A DNA stretch of 19,685 nucleotides from Candidatus Methanomethylophilaceae archaeon (GCA_017455785.1 JAFSYZ010000125.1:1-19685); one strand, 5' to 3'. Counted from the first letter of the stretch, positions 4,940-12,658 are shown. Notes: generated by a model not told the origin, from the sequence alone. Numbers and translations: made by a program.

Positions 4940-6960
4940 TTGATACCGCCTCCTGCACCCATCTTCATCTTATCGGCCTCTGTGTTAATATATCCTAATG
5001 TCTCCAGGATGTCCTCTCTGTTCTCTATCTCCTGTATATCGACCATTCCTCCCATTGACCTCCCACTGACTCCGAAGCGTTCGCGAAGAGTGTTGTGTCC
5101 ACGAGTGAAGTCGAATTTCTTCCATCCGTTATTTCCTATCATATCCTGAAGCTCCAGGTATTCTGGTCCTTCTGCTCCCATGCGGGTGATCGCGCAGTGC
5201 CTCCCAGATATGAAGAAATACTCCTTCCCTGGTTCCATGGCCTTCAGGAGTTTCTTGCTCTCACTGACGCCTATATATTCCATCGGACTCGTGGCCCTCA
5301 TGACATTATACCATCCACCGCTTGCGAATAACCGACGCGATTCGCCTCCGCGATAATCCTTCACGTCCATGCCTGCCTTGTTCCCGATGTAGGATAGGGC
5401 CTGCGATACGCATGACCCGCTTGTCCTATCTGGGCCTGCCAGCTTCTCTATTATCTGCTCCTCTGTGAGTTCGGTGCTGTTCATCGCGACCGTTCTGTAC
5501 TCCACCTTGTCCTTGGCGATTCCGCGGATCATGAATCCGGGGTGCTCTTCGCTCCATCTTGACCATTCCTCTGTCGGCTTGGAACCCATCGACCTGACGG
5601 CCACGGGATCCAGGCCTTTATTGAAGGCACTGCTGTCGATGACGGCCCCGCCGTTGTTGAGCTGTTCCTCGTACAGTTCCACCTTGTCCATGGCCGCCCT
5701 GTACTGTTCTCTCGTGATCCTGTTGTCATCGAGGGCATCGCTTAGGGCTCTCTTCCTGGCCATATTGACCGCATGTTCCCTCTCTATCTCCATGTTGTGC
5801 ATGTTGTTGATACGTTCCTTCTCGGCCTCTTTAGTGTACCTCATGGCTCTCGGATCCGTGACGGGTTCGACAGCCTTGACGGGTTCTATCCTCATCTTCT
5901 CGGTATGTTGCAGACCTTCGTACCTCTTGGCGTATTCCTCTGGGGCGTACTGCTTCATCCATTCCCTGTACGTCATGTCCCTCGGTACCGATTGGGGCTT
6001 CCCGGTGTTCGGATCCCGATAGGTCCTCTGGAGCTTCCTCTTCGCCTCGTTGGTCATGTAGGACACGATATGGCAACGGCAGTTCGGGTGCATCGGTGGC
6101 ATGTTGACGCCTGGTTGAGCATCGGCCACGTCGTAGGTCCTCCCGTCCATGTTCCCGCATACGTCGCATGTCTTCTCTATATCTAGAGTACAGACGAACT
6201 CGAACCTCTTGATGCCGTACTTCTCCATCTGATCCAATGACCCTTTATTCGCCGCCTTGGACAGTTCTGTACGGGCGATACGCTTGCACTTCCATAACTC
6301 CCCGTCGGTGATCTCCTCGATGCCCTTCGCCATCTTGTCGACCGATTCACCCGATAGGATGCCCGCCTGGATCCTGGCCGCCAGTTCGTCACCGTACTCC
6401 TCCGCGACGTACTTCGAGACCTGGGAGTAATCGGTGTCCATCGCCTGCTTCAGGGCATACTTATCGACCATCGTGAAGTCGATGCCCACGTTGGCGGTCC
6501 TCTGGACGTTGTACGCCGTCCTGAGCTCCGACTCGGTGTAGACCTTGGAGCATGATACCCCCAGGGTCTTCGCCGTATCAGGGCGGACATCGGCGACCGC
6601 TATCTTCGCCGACTGTATGACCGCCTCCCTGTTCTTCATACGGTAACGATATGCCGGACTGTCGAGACGGTTGAGGAATAACTTCCTCTCATCGGGATCC
6701 TTTATCGACATCGCCTCCTTGCGGAGCCTTGCGATGGTCTTCGGATCGCTCTTCGTCTCCAGCCATGTACGTGCCTCGGCCCTGGTCTCGAACCCGCCAT
6801 GCTTCTGATAGGCGGTGAGGATGTCATCCATGGTCTTGATACATCTGACCTCGGCCCTCCTCATCGCCCTCATCATCGTCCTGACGGTACCTGGAAGGGC
6901 TTCGGACGCGGACGACTGCATCGCCATGACGTCCCGACGGTCCAGCTTGTCTAGTGTCAT
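4936..6960 (-). CDS. MuF-type head protein fused to a C-terminal Cys/His (papain-like?) domain
   Basis: 674 residues, much longer than a plain MuF/SPP1 gp7 protein. The MuF core covers roughly residues 160-300: conserved YALKQAMDTDYSQVSKYVAE, RTELSKAAN, a CDVC pair (265-268), DGRTYDV (272-278) and MPPMHPNCRC (287-296). A basic and helical linker (about 300-450) follows. The C-terminal domain (about 460-640) has SGSCVSQAL around Cys517, SGRHCAITR around His588 and a Gln605-Asp606 pair after a strand YLELQD. The Cys...His...Gln/Asp order resembles papain-fold peptidases and the papain-fold toxin domains found on some phage MuF proteins; this is by eye only. MuF proteins bind the portal and are packaged in the head, which would let the extra domain be delivered with the DNA. 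It starts at an ATGA overlap with the portal gene. An alternative role is a virion maturation protease. Confidence 0.88.
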   Translation of the reverse strand: MTLDKLDRRDVMAMQSSASEALPGTVRTMMRAMRRAEVRCIKTMDDILTAYQKHGGFETRAEARTWLETKSDPKTIARLRKEAMSIKDPDERKLFLNRLDSPAYRYRMKNREAVIQSAKIAVADVRPDTAKTLGVSCSKVYTESELRTAYNVQRTANVGIDFTMVDKYALKQAMDTDYSQVSKYVAEEYGDELAARIQAGILSGESVDKMAKGIEEITDGELWKCKRIARTELSKAANKGSLDQMEKYGIKRFEFVCTLDIEKTCDVCGNMDGRTYDVADAQPGVNMPPMHPNCRCHIVSYMTNEAKRKLQRTYRDPNTGKPQSVPRDMTYREWMKQYAPEEYAKRYEGLQHTEKMRIEPVKAVEPVTDPRAMRYTKEAEKERINNMHNMEIEREHAVNMARKRALSDALDDNRITREQYRAAMDKVELYEEQLNNGGAVIDSSAFNKGLDPVAVRSMGSKPTEEWSRWSEEHPGFMIRGIAKDKVEYRTVAMNSTELTEEQIIEKLAGPDRTSGSCVSQALSYIGNKAGMDVKDYRGGESRRLFASGGWYNVMRATSPMEYIGVSESKKLLKAMEPGKEYFFISGRHCAITRMGAEGPEYLELQDMIGNNGWKKFDFTRGHNTLRERFGVSGRSMGGMVDIQEIENREDILETLGYINTEADKMKMGAGGGIK

Positions 6961-8372
6961 TCTTCCTCGTCCTCTTCGTCCTCTTTCATGATGATGAACT
7001 CATCCCTGTACATCGTCTTCTCTCTCTGGAGGGACTGGTCGTACTCATCGGCCAGCCTCTGCTCCTCGAGGTCGGGGTCCTGGACTATCGATGCCACCTC
7101 CATGAGCGTACGCTTCGACACGATACCAGTTCCCGCGTATGTCGCCAACGACTGCGCCTCGTATGAGATGTCCGTGGGCACGTTGTACCTGAAGACGGGC
7201 TTCATCACGGAGTAGTCTATCCTCGACTGGTAATCGACGGATCCGAGTCCGTTGTGGAGTCCCGCGTCGTAGCACTTGAAGAGATAGGTCTCCCCCTTGG
7301 CGAAGTTGACCGCCTTGTCGCCTGCCAGCATCTCGGTCCCATACAGTTTGTACAGCATCGCCACGCCTGACGCATTGTTGGCGAAGTTCTCATCCGCCAT
7401 ATTCGGGACCTTGGCGATCTTGTGCATATCGTTCATGAGAGCGTTGGCGTAGGTCTGCACATCGCCCTCGTTCATGGTCTTGGTCAGATATTCCGCGTGT
7501 GCGTCCTCATCGAGCTGGAGGATCTGATTCTCCTTCAGGAACTTCTTGCCCTTCTTGATCTCATCCGGATCCGTACCGAGTACGACACCCTGGAGCATGA
7601 GCATGGCGTTGGCGAAGCTGTCCTTATCGTCCTGTCTGTCCGACATGAGTGCGTTGTATGCGTCCTGAAGACTGATAATCTGCTCGAAGTCACCCATGTA
7701 CTCCATGCTGTTCTTGTACTCGACCAACGGGACCCTTCCGAACTTGTGCGGCTGTGATTCCTTATAGGTGGACCAGGGGCCTTCCTTGCCCTTCCCGTAC
7801 CAGTACTGGACCTCGTATTTGGTGTATACCGTGAGATAGAACTCCTCCTTCCCCTCGGTGTTCAGTTGGCCGTAAACGGTGACTCCGAATATGGACTCGG
7901 GTTCCACGGTCCCGGTGTAGACGACGAACGCCTGAAGGGGCGACAGTACGGTGCTCTTAGGCGTCAGGGCATCGTCATCATCGTGATAGACCAGCCTTAA
8001 GGCCCTGCCGTATATCGACATGTATGTCAGGACATCCTTGTCCGTCTGAGGGCTGTTCTGCTTCTTCAGGAGGTCGATGACCTGTTCTGCGTCGGAGGAT
8101 CCTTCCCCTTCCTCATCGAAGGAGTAGGTGATCGGGTTCCCTGCCATGTACCCCACTATCGAGTCGACGGTATAACGGCACATGTTGGTCGTTATCTTCG
8201 CCCCGTCCTTCTTCATGCTGATCTCCTGGTCCCCGAGGTAGTAGTCCTTGAGCTTCCTGTATCTCGGCTGGTAGGAGTACCATATATCGAACGCCTTCTT
8301 GATGACGGGTTCGGTTATGTCTATGTTCTGTTCGTCAGGCACTTGTATGCGTATCATCGGTGCTCTTTCCAT
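6957..8372 (-). CDS. Portal protein (SPP1 gp6-like)
   Basis: 471 residues, normal for SPP1-type portals. Typical elements: WYSYQPRYRKLKDYYLGDQE near the N-terminus, then ITTNMCRYTVDSIVGYMAGN ('n...ivd..vgYl.G.pi'), a beta-rich wing region, LVEYKNSMEYMGDFEQIISL, the crown and helix stem (QDAYNALMSDRQDDKD) and a very acidic C-terminus (KEDEEDEEE). Twelve or thirteen copies form the ring through which DNA enters and the tail later joins. The ATG at 8372 has AGGAG 8 nt upstream; the Met at 8357 is an alternative. The gene overlaps the large terminase end by 38 nt. Confidence 0.93.
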   Translation of the reverse strand: MERAPMIRIQVPDEQNIDITEPVIKKAFDIWYSYQPRYRKLKDYYLGDQEISMKKDGAKITTNMCRYTVDSIVGYMAGNPITYSFDEEGEGSSDAEQVIDLLKKQNSPQTDKDVLTYMSIYGRALRLVYHDDDDALTPKSTVLSPLQAFVVYTGTVEPESIFGVTVYGQLNTEGKEEFYLTVYTKYEVQYWYGKGKEGPWSTYKESQPHKFGRVPLVEYKNSMEYMGDFEQIISLQDAYNALMSDRQDDKDSFANAMLMLQGVVLGTDPDEIKKGKKFLKENQILQLDEDAHAEYLTKTMNEGDVQTYANALMNDMHKIAKVPNMADENFANNASGVAMLYKLYGTEMLAGDKAVNFAKGETYLFKCYDAGLHNGLGSVDYQSRIDYSVMKPVFRYNVPTDISYEAQSLATYAGTGIVSKRTLMEVASIVQDPDLEEQRLADEYDQSLQREKTMYRDEFIIMKEDEEDEEE

Positions 8373-9678
8373 ATTTCATGCTCCTGGTTCTGATTAATGG
8401 GTTTATGAACGTGAATCCGAAGTAACGCAATGCGTCGACGGCATCATCGTTCTGCTTGATCGGTTTCTCGTCCCCTCTCTCCGAGGCCTTCGGATCCCAT
8501 GAGTAGGTACTGAACTGCGAGCGCAGCTTGACGCACCTGTCGCATAGGATGAGGGTCCCGTTGTACAGTATGTCGCGGGTGAACTCTATCCCGGGCTTGA
8601 CGTCGTTCTTGGCCTTGATGACCGTCAGACCGTGCTTCAGGAACTCCTGACGGAGTACCTTGGCCGCGGGATCTATCGCTATCGTGATCTTATTCGGGTC
8701 CGTACCGAGTCTCTTGCACATGTCGAGGAACCCGCAATAATGGTCATACGTCGTCTTGTCGCTGTTCTCATCGTAGTATTCGTCCACGATGCGCCAGTCG
8801 TAACGGTTGCCCCTGAAGGTCCCTCCGAACAGCATGACGGTGGCGTGGGTGGCTCCGAAGTCGATGGCGCAGTACCTGACCTCGGTGTCCTTCATGTCCT
8901 CGAACGGTCTGAACATGGCATCGGTCACCTGTGGATAGATAAGGCCTTCCGCCATGCACCTGAGACCGAGGATATAGCGGTCATAGAGGTAGGATCCTTT
9001 GGGATATTGGAGCTCCATGGCCCTTATCATCTGGGGCGTGAGGGACGGGTTGTCCGTCGGTGTATAATGCCACCAATGATAGCCCCCCAGTTCTCTCCTC
9101 TCCTCCTTCGACATGCCGTCGTAGCGGTCCAGGTACTCCTTGTAATACCAATGGTTCGGGTTGTCGGGGTTCAGGGTATGGAAGTGCTTCCTGTCGGACG
9201 ATTTAACCGTCCTGTTGAACGCTTCCTCCACGAACCTCTTATCGTGCATATTGATCTCATCGGCGAACCATCCCGCGTATGTATTACCGCGAAGGGCCAT
9301 GAACGCCTTGACATCCGCAGCACCCGAGACGTAGATGGTCTTCCTGACGATGTCCCCTCCCTTCTTGACGGGGAACCTTATCGCCGTGGAGTTGCCCACC
9401 TTCCCATAAACCGCCTCGGGTATCAGTGATAGGATCCCGTATTCACCGAGGATACAGTTCCTCTCTATCGTCGGCAGTGTCCTTCCTGACAGCAGGAAGG
9501 TCGTCTCAGGGGAACGAATGACGTAGATGCAGAACGCGACTAGAGCATAGACGGTCTTCCCTGATCTGACCGCCCCTTCCCATACGTTGAGGAATCCGGT
9601 GTTCGATAACGATCTGACGGTCTTCTTCCTCGATACGGGGTCATCGCTCAGGAGGATCTCTATCGACTCATTCGTCAT
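8335..9678 (-). CDS. terL: Terminase large subunit (PBSX type)
   Basis: 447 residues from the ATG at 9678, which overlaps the small subunit gene by 11 nt; an earlier in-frame start at 9750 would only read back through that gene. The ATPase domain has the Walker A-like GAVRSGKT (35-42) and the Walker B-like WFADEIN with Asp140-Glu141. The C-terminal RNase H-like nuclease has Asp273 in AIDFGATHAT, Asp336 in AIDPAAK and the DDAVDALRYF motif (411-420). It cuts concatemeric DNA and drives it into the prohead through the portal. It works with the small terminase upstream and the portal downstream. Confidence 0.95.
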   Translation of the reverse strand: MTNESIEILLSDDPVSRKKTVRSLSNTGFLNVWEGAVRSGKTVYALVAFCIYVIRSPETTFLLSGRTLPTIERNCILGEYGILSLIPEAVYGKVGNSTAIRFPVKKGGDIVRKTIYVSGAADVKAFMALRGNTYAGWFADEINMHDKRFVEEAFNRTVKSSDRKHFHTLNPDNPNHWYYKEYLDRYDGMSKEERRELGGYHWWHYTPTDNPSLTPQMIRAMELQYPKGSYLYDRYILGLRCMAEGLIYPQVTDAMFRPFEDMKDTEVRYCAIDFGATHATVMLFGGTFRGNRYDWRIVDEYYDENSDKTTYDHYCGFLDMCKRLGTDPNKITIAIDPAAKVLRQEFLKHGLTVIKAKNDVKPGIEFTRDILYNGTLILCDRCVKLRSQFSTYSWDPKASERGDEKPIKQNDDAVDALRYFGFTFINPLIRTRSMKYGKSTDDTHTSA

Positions 9679-10072
9679 CGTCTTCCTCCGCGTACTTCTC
9701 GAGTACCTGGGCCAGTCTATCCAACGGACTGACGGTCTGCTGGTTGGCATCCTCGCCGATGGTGTCCCTGATGATCTCGTATGCCGTGGTGTTGCCCCGC
9801 ATGGCCTCGTTTATCAGCCTGACGACGATCTTGTCCTGTACTGTGAGATTGGCCGATTCCAGTTCGTCCTTCGATAGGGTCCTAAGCTTGGCGGCATCCG
9901 TCACCTTGCCCTGCTTGGTGGGTAGGGTGAGCATGATGCGGAGGGTCTCTTCGAACCTTCTGCGCTCCCTCCGTGCCTTACCTGAGGCCTTCCCTCCATT
10001 GTGTCCTCTTCTCTTTGCTTCCTCACTGGTTAGCTCGCCCTTCTTGATAGGTTGCAGGTTCTGCTCGTTCAC
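9668..10072 (-). CDS. Terminase small subunit-like protein
   Basis: 134 residues. The N-terminal part has EEAKRRGHNGGKASGKARRE, a basic Gly-rich segment common in small terminase-like proteins, then a helical, basic DNA-binding region and an acidic C-terminus (EKYAEEDDDE). Small terminases recognise the packaging site on viral DNA and hand it to the large subunit, which follows directly. I place the start at the GTG at 10072, which overlaps the preceding stop as GTGA and has GGAGGT 7 nt upstream. A TTG 15 nt further upstream lies on top of that ribosome binding site. Confidence 0.83.
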   Translation of the reverse strand: MNEQNLQPIKKGELTSEEAKRRGHNGGKASGKARRERRRFEETLRIMLTLPTKQGKVTDAAKLRTLSKDELESANLTVQDKIVVRLINEAMRGNTTAYEIIRDTIGEDANQQTVSPLDRLAQVLEKYAEEDDDE

Positions 10073-10296
10073 CTGCCCCACCTCCAATCTATCTTGGCCT
10101 GGATCGGTTCACTGTCGTTGACCCCGAAGTCCCTGCACATGAACAGGGTAGGATTCCATCCTATCGCCCTCTCTCTGCGATCACAAAAAGGGACGGTCCC
10201 CCCTGTCAGCATAGTCTCGGCCATCTTGAAGTAAAAGCAAGACGAACACCTGATGCCCTCCTGCGCTCTAAAGAGGGGTTGCTCTATGCCCGTCAT
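10069..10296 (-). CDS. Small Cys-containing protein, unknown
   Basis: 75 residues from an ATGA overlap with the Lar-like gene upstream. It has CSSC in the first third, PFCDRRER in the middle and FMCRDFG near the end, so four or more cysteines are placed to bind a metal. I do not recognise the family. It sits between the Lar-like gene and the terminase, a position where small viruses often carry DNA-binding or packaging helpers (for example HNH endonucleases), but no HNH motif is visible. Confidence 0.7.
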   Translation of the reverse strand: MTGIEQPLFRAQEGIRCSSCFYFKMAETMLTGGTVPFCDRRERAIGWNPTLFMCRDFGVNDSEPIQAKIDWRWGR

Positions 10297-10457
10297 CGTC
10301 CCGATCTCCTGTTCCACTTCTCTATAACATCGTTCCTATCCGCCGACCTCTGCACCGCATCGCATTCGATAGAGACGCATCTGACCTCCCAGCAGTACCC
10401 TCTGTTCCTCAGATATGCATCCCTGCCGCAGAACGGACATGGTTTCAGTTCGGTCAT
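10293..10457 (-). CDS. Lar-type restriction alleviation-like zinc protein, copy 1
   Basis: 54 residues: MTELKPCPFCGRDAYLRNRG, then VRCVSIECDAV, and VIEKWNRR at the end. 'LKPCPFCG ... WNrR' is the signature of the Lar family (PF14354), small zinc-ribbon proteins named after Rac prophage Lar, which reduces type I restriction. The pairs CPFC and CVSIEC likely bind zinc. It follows the methyltransferase by two genes, so this stretch may deal with DNA modification and host restriction. It starts at an ATGA overlap. The first 12 codons are in a 36-nt block repeated exactly at 13839-13874. Confidence 0.85.
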   Translation of the reverse strand: MTELKPCPFCGRDAYLRNRGYCWEVRCVSIECDAVQRSADRNDVIEKWNRRSGR

Positions 10458-10461
10458 TCCT
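10426..10461 (-). repeat. 36-nt exact repeat over the start of a Lar-like gene, copy 1
   Basis: Plus-strand CCGCAGAACGGACATGG...TCATTCCT, identical to 13839-13874. It covers the ribosome binding site, ATGA junction and codons for MTELKPCPFCG. A shorter match to the same block is seen at 13008-13027. The exact nucleotide match, not just a protein match, points to recent duplication or recombination. Confidence 0.9.
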
Positions 10462-10648
10462 CCACCCCGTTGATCCTGGCATCCGCCACTTTCAAAATGG
10501 CCATGAATAGATTCCAATCATCTTTGTTGAGGAACGGAATATCGGGATGTCCTGTCATCTGCACGATGTAGCCTCCTGCGTATTCCAATACCCTCATGCC
10601 GTGGCCGTGGGATAATTCGTTGATTCTGCTGCAGCTCGGGATCAGCAT
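10454..10648 (-). CDS. Small protein of unknown function, paralog of 14245-14436
   Basis: 64 residues from the ATG at 10648, overlapping the methyltransferase stop by 7 nt (ATGCTGA). It shares its whole plan with the protein at 14245-14436: a short N-terminal part ending in a Gly-rich turn, MRVLEYAGGYIVQMTGHPDI versus IKVLEYNGEYHIKGLASHTI, and the C-terminal WNLFMAILKVADARINGVEE versus WNLFMAVMQIADARINGVEE. Function unknown; no known motif. About 90 nt around the 3' end are also similar at DNA level. Confidence 0.78.
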   Translation of the reverse strand: MLIPSCSRINELSHGHGMRVLEYAGGYIVQMTGHPDIPFLNKDDWNLFMAILKVADARINGVEE

Positions 10649-11142
10649 GCACCCACCTTCTCGGCCTTCCTGCCTGTGAGTGCTTCCCACCGCTGTACGA
10701 TCACGTCGCAGTAATGAGGGTCGAGCTCCATCATCCTGCACTGTCTGCCCGTGTGCTCGCAGGCTATCAGTGTGCTCCCGGATCCTCCGAACGGGTCCAG
10801 GACTATCTCTCCCGGTCTTGATGAGTTGACTATCTGATGGGCGATCAGCTTGACGGGTTTCATGGTCGGATGGAGGTCGCTCTTCGTCGGTTTGTTCTCG
10901 TGTATGACCGTCGTCTCCACGTTCGCGAGTATCTCCTGCAGGAGCTTCCTCATGTCCTCCTTGCTCATGGTCCCGATGTCGGGTGGGTTCTCGTAGACGG
11001 TCGTCTTGGTCCTGTCGTCGATGAAATAGTGCGCCTGGCCCTCCTTCCATCCATATAGGCATGGTTCATGCTTGTGTTGATAGTCCTGCCTGCCGAGCAC
11101 CATGACGTTCTTCGCCCATACCAATACCTCGCGTATGCTCAT
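10642..11142 (-). CDS. DNA methyltransferase, C-terminal part (target region and AdoMet motif)
   Basis: 166 residues from the ATG at 11142, which overlaps the stop of the N-terminal part as ATGA and has GGAGG 8 nt upstream; the frame is open further upstream to about the poly-G tract. It contains VLVWAKNVMVLGRQDYQHKH, the conserved end of the target domain region, HPTMKPVKL, and LDPFGGSGSTLIACEHTGRQ, the FxGxG AdoMet-binding motif, then a typical ERLDP-like MELDPHYCDVIVQRWEALTG. The motif order (DPPY in the upstream part, FGGSG here) is that of the beta-class N6-adenine/N4-cytosine enzymes. Joined to the upstream part by a -1 slip or one extra G it would give one enzyme of 454 residues. Confidence 0.8.
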   Translation of the reverse strand: MSIREVLVWAKNVMVLGRQDYQHKHEPCLYGWKEGQAHYFIDDRTKTTVYENPPDIGTMSKEDMRKLLQEILANVETTVIHENKPTKSDLHPTMKPVKLIAHQIVNSSRPGEIVLDPFGGSGSTLIACEHTGRQCRMMELDPHYCDVIVQRWEALTGRKAEKVGAC

Positions 11143-12005
11143 GTCATTGGCCTCCATTGCCTCTGAGAACTCTTTCCGAACGCTGTCCGCGTGCCATACA
11201 TAGTACGCCCCCCCCTCCGTAATGCGCCGTACATGGCGCAGAAGGCATCGGTCAGGAATGCCTTGAACGATTCATCGTCCATCTTATCGTTCTCTATCGG
11301 CGTCTGGACACGGTTCCCTTTATCGGCTCTGTTCAGCATCTCGTTCTTCGACGAATAATCCACGTTATACGGCGGATCCGTGACGATGAGGTCGGCCTCC
11401 TCATCCTTCATCAGCCTATTCATGTCCTTCTCGCTGGTCGAATCGCCGCATAGGAGCCTATGGTCCCCGAGGATGTACATATCTCCCGGCTTGGTCTCCG
11501 CCTCGGTCGGAGGTTCGGGCGGATCGTCCTCTTCGATGTCCTCCACCTCCATGGGTTCGTTCCTCACGAATCCCATCGGCTCTATGCCGAGGCTCTCCAA
11601 CTCTCCGATCTCCTCATCCAGGAGCAGGTCGTCCCACTCGCTCCACTCCTGCGACCTGTTGTCCTCGAGCCTGAATGCCCTGATCTCCTCATCGGTCATG
11701 TCCTCGATCATGATGCATGCCACCTCCCCCGTGTAGTTCAGACGCTGCAATGCCTTGAGCCTCGTATGTCCGGCGATGATGGTGCCCTTTCCGTCTATCA
11801 GGATCGGGATACGGAATTTCCTGTTCTCTATCAGTTTCGATAACTTCTCCGAGGCCTCATCGTTCTTCCTCGGATTCTTCTTGTAGGGTATCAGCTCGTT
11901 GATGGGCTTGTAGATTATGCGCATGTCGGAGGGCATTATGCCGCCGATGTATCCCTCGGCAGGGATCTCCCTGATACCGTCTGTTAGAACTGTGCTTTTT
12001 GCCAT
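11139..12005 (-). CDS. ParB-domain / DNA methyltransferase, N-terminal part (frame ends after a G8 tract)
   Basis: 288 residues. Residues about 30-120 form a ParB/Spo0J-like domain (INELIPYKKNPRKNDE, then GTIIAGHTRLKAL). An acidic linker (about 148-172) is followed by a methyltransferase start: GDMYILGDHRLLCGDSTSEK and DLIVTDPPYNVDY with the DPPY catalytic motif at 210-213. ParB-methyltransferase fusions are common in phages. After a run of eight G (11215-11208) the frame changes to an unrelated 22-residue tail and stops. The expected continuation GGAYYVWHADSVRKEFSEAM lies in the -1 frame. The gene has its own promoter and leader, the leader being a near copy of the scaffold leader. Confidence 0.82.
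   Translation of the reverse strand: MAKSTVLTDGIREIPAEGYIGGIMPSDMRIIYKPINELIPYKKNPRKNDEASEKLSKLIENRKFRIPILIDGKGTIIAGHTRLKALQRLNYTGEVACIMIEDMTDEEIRAFRLEDNRSQEWSEWDDLLLDEEIGELESLGIEPMGFVRNEPMEVEDIEEDDPPEPPTEAETKPGDMYILGDHRLLCGDSTSEKDMNRLMKDEEADLIVTDPPYNVDYSSKNEMLNRADKGNRVQTPIENDKMDDESFKAFLTDAFCAMYGALRRGGRTMYGTRTAFGKSSQRQWRPMT
11208..11215 (-). other. G8 tract where the methyltransferase frame breaks
   Basis: Eight G on the minus strand, in codons AGG GGG GGG. The heptamer G GGG GGG is in the zero frame, a permitted -1 slippery site. One extra G, or a -1 slip, restores a continuous 454-residue enzyme. Explanations are a sequencing error in the homopolymer, an on/off phase-variable tract, a programmed frameshift, or a true split into two coupled proteins. 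Confidence 0.85.
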
Positions 12006-12028
12006 GTTTGACCCTCATGTACAGGTAT
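12001..12028 (-). repeat. Leader/start cassette copy 2 (methyltransferase gene)
   Basis: Matches 4557-4584 in 27 of 28 nt. It contains the GAGGGT ribosome binding site and the ATGGC start of the ParB-methyltransferase gene. The two genes are unrelated in function and the proteins diverge right after the third codon, so the conservation is at the level of the leader, not the protein. Confidence 0.85.
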
Positions 12029-12047
12029 GTGCTAATCAGGGTCTCGG

Positions 12048-12055
12048 AATATAAG
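12048..12055 (-). promoter_or_regulatory. TATA-like promoter of the methyltransferase-terminase operon
   Basis: Minus strand CTTATATT, 43 nt upstream of the ATG at 12005, the same spacing as at the scaffold gene (44 nt). A second AT-rich block (about 12070-12082, TTTATTAATTA) is further upstream and could be an alternative. Confidence 0.6.
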
Positions 12056-12096
12056 ATTAAGGTAGTTGCTTAATTAATAAAGTTGGTAGGTTTACA

Positions 12097-12122
12097 CCTC
12101 CCCCGTTGGGATACGGGGGAGG
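12097..12122 (-). terminator. Strong hairpin ending the early operon
   Basis: Perfect 9-bp GC-rich stem (CCTCCCCCG / CGGGGGAGG) with an 8-nt loop, about 70 nt after the last early gene stop (12192). The transcript then runs into an AT-rich stretch (TTTATTAATTAA). It separates the early operon from the methyltransferase operon. The 186-nt gap 12006-12191 otherwise holds only the promoter and leader; I see no gene in it. Confidence 0.7.
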
Positions 12123-12191
12123 GACGGCCGATAAAAAGTCATTGGGATGCGCTCACTAAAGGCCGTTGGCGATACGATGGTGATGCCCTAG

Positions 12192-12494
12192 TCAGCAGAC
12201 GGGCACATCGTCGGTATGCTCATCGACGGGGCCGTTATATGTAGAGCAGGGGTAGGATCTCCTCGCGGTGTTCCCCTTCCTGTTCTTCGATTGTACGGTC
12301 GAGACCAGTCCCGCCTTCCTCAGTTCGGTGACCCTCCCGGTGACCGAATTGATCTCGATGTTCAGACTGTCGGCTATCTGCTGGTCGTCGAGACCAGGAT
12401 CCCTGCATATCAGGTCGAACACCCTGAACCTCAGCGTATCGAAGTTGGTGCTGTACTTGGCGTACATCTCCCTCGAGTTCTCTGCCATGCTCAT
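12192..12494 (-). CDS. Winged-helix DNA-binding protein
   Basis: 100 residues from an ATGA overlap at 12494, with GGAG about 9 nt upstream. The centre TLRFRVFDLICRDPGLDDQQ, IADSLNIEINSVTGRVTELR and KAGLVSTV form a winged helix-turn-helix, the recognition helix being NSVTGRVTELRKAG. The protein at 14585-14836 shares the 'S.SGR..EL...G' pattern. It probably regulates viral or host genes. The remaining Cys-containing C-terminus (SYPCSTYNG, DVPVC) is unassigned. It is the last gene of the early operon. Confidence 0.75.
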   Translation of the reverse strand: MSMAENSREMYAKYSTNFDTLRFRVFDLICRDPGLDDQQIADSLNIEINSVTGRVTELRKAGLVSTVQSKNRKGNTARRSYPCSTYNGPVDEHTDDVPVC

Positions 12495-12658
12495 TCTAAC
12501 AGCTCCTTGATCCTTGTCAGCTCTATCATCACGTTGTCGATGACCGAGTGCATATCGTTGTCGTCCATCGTGCAGTTCGCGTCGATACCGTCCGCCATGT
12601 ACTTCATGACGGCGATGTATCTCTTGGTTATCTCGTTCCATCTCTCTTCATCATTCAT
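12491..12658 (-). CDS. Small helical acidic protein, unknown
   Basis: 55 residues from the ATG at 12658, 8 nt inside the upstream gene end, with GAAGGGAT as ribosome binding site. The sequence is mostly helical (WNEITKRYIAVMKYMADG, then VIDNVMIELTRIKELL). No family recognised. An earlier ATG at 12676 would place the ribosome binding site inside the coding region. Confidence 0.6.
   Translation of the reverse strand: MNDEERWNEITKRYIAVMKYMADGIDANCTMDDNDMHSVIDNVMIELTRIKELLE

Noticed and set aside
5465..6186. Long plus-strand frames opposite the MuF gene
   Set aside because: Shadow frames of a well-supported minus-strand gene; Leu/Ser/His-rich composition, no start signals.
8632..9429. Plus-strand open frame of 265 codons
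   Set aside because: Lies opposite the large terminase gene and mirrors its third-position GC; no recognisable domain and no neighbours on that strand.
10073..10087. TTG start for the small terminase at 10087
   Set aside because: It covers the GGAGGT ribosome binding site of the GTG at 10072, which also fits the GTGA coupling pattern.
10454..11062. A 202-codon version of the small gene at 10454-10648
   Set aside because: The added N-terminal part is an out-of-frame reading of the methyltransferase, rich in Arg, Glu, Asp and His.
12006..12191. Small RNA gene in the gap before the methyltransferase
   Set aside because: A hairpin is present but is better explained as a terminator of the early operon; no other conserved structure visible.
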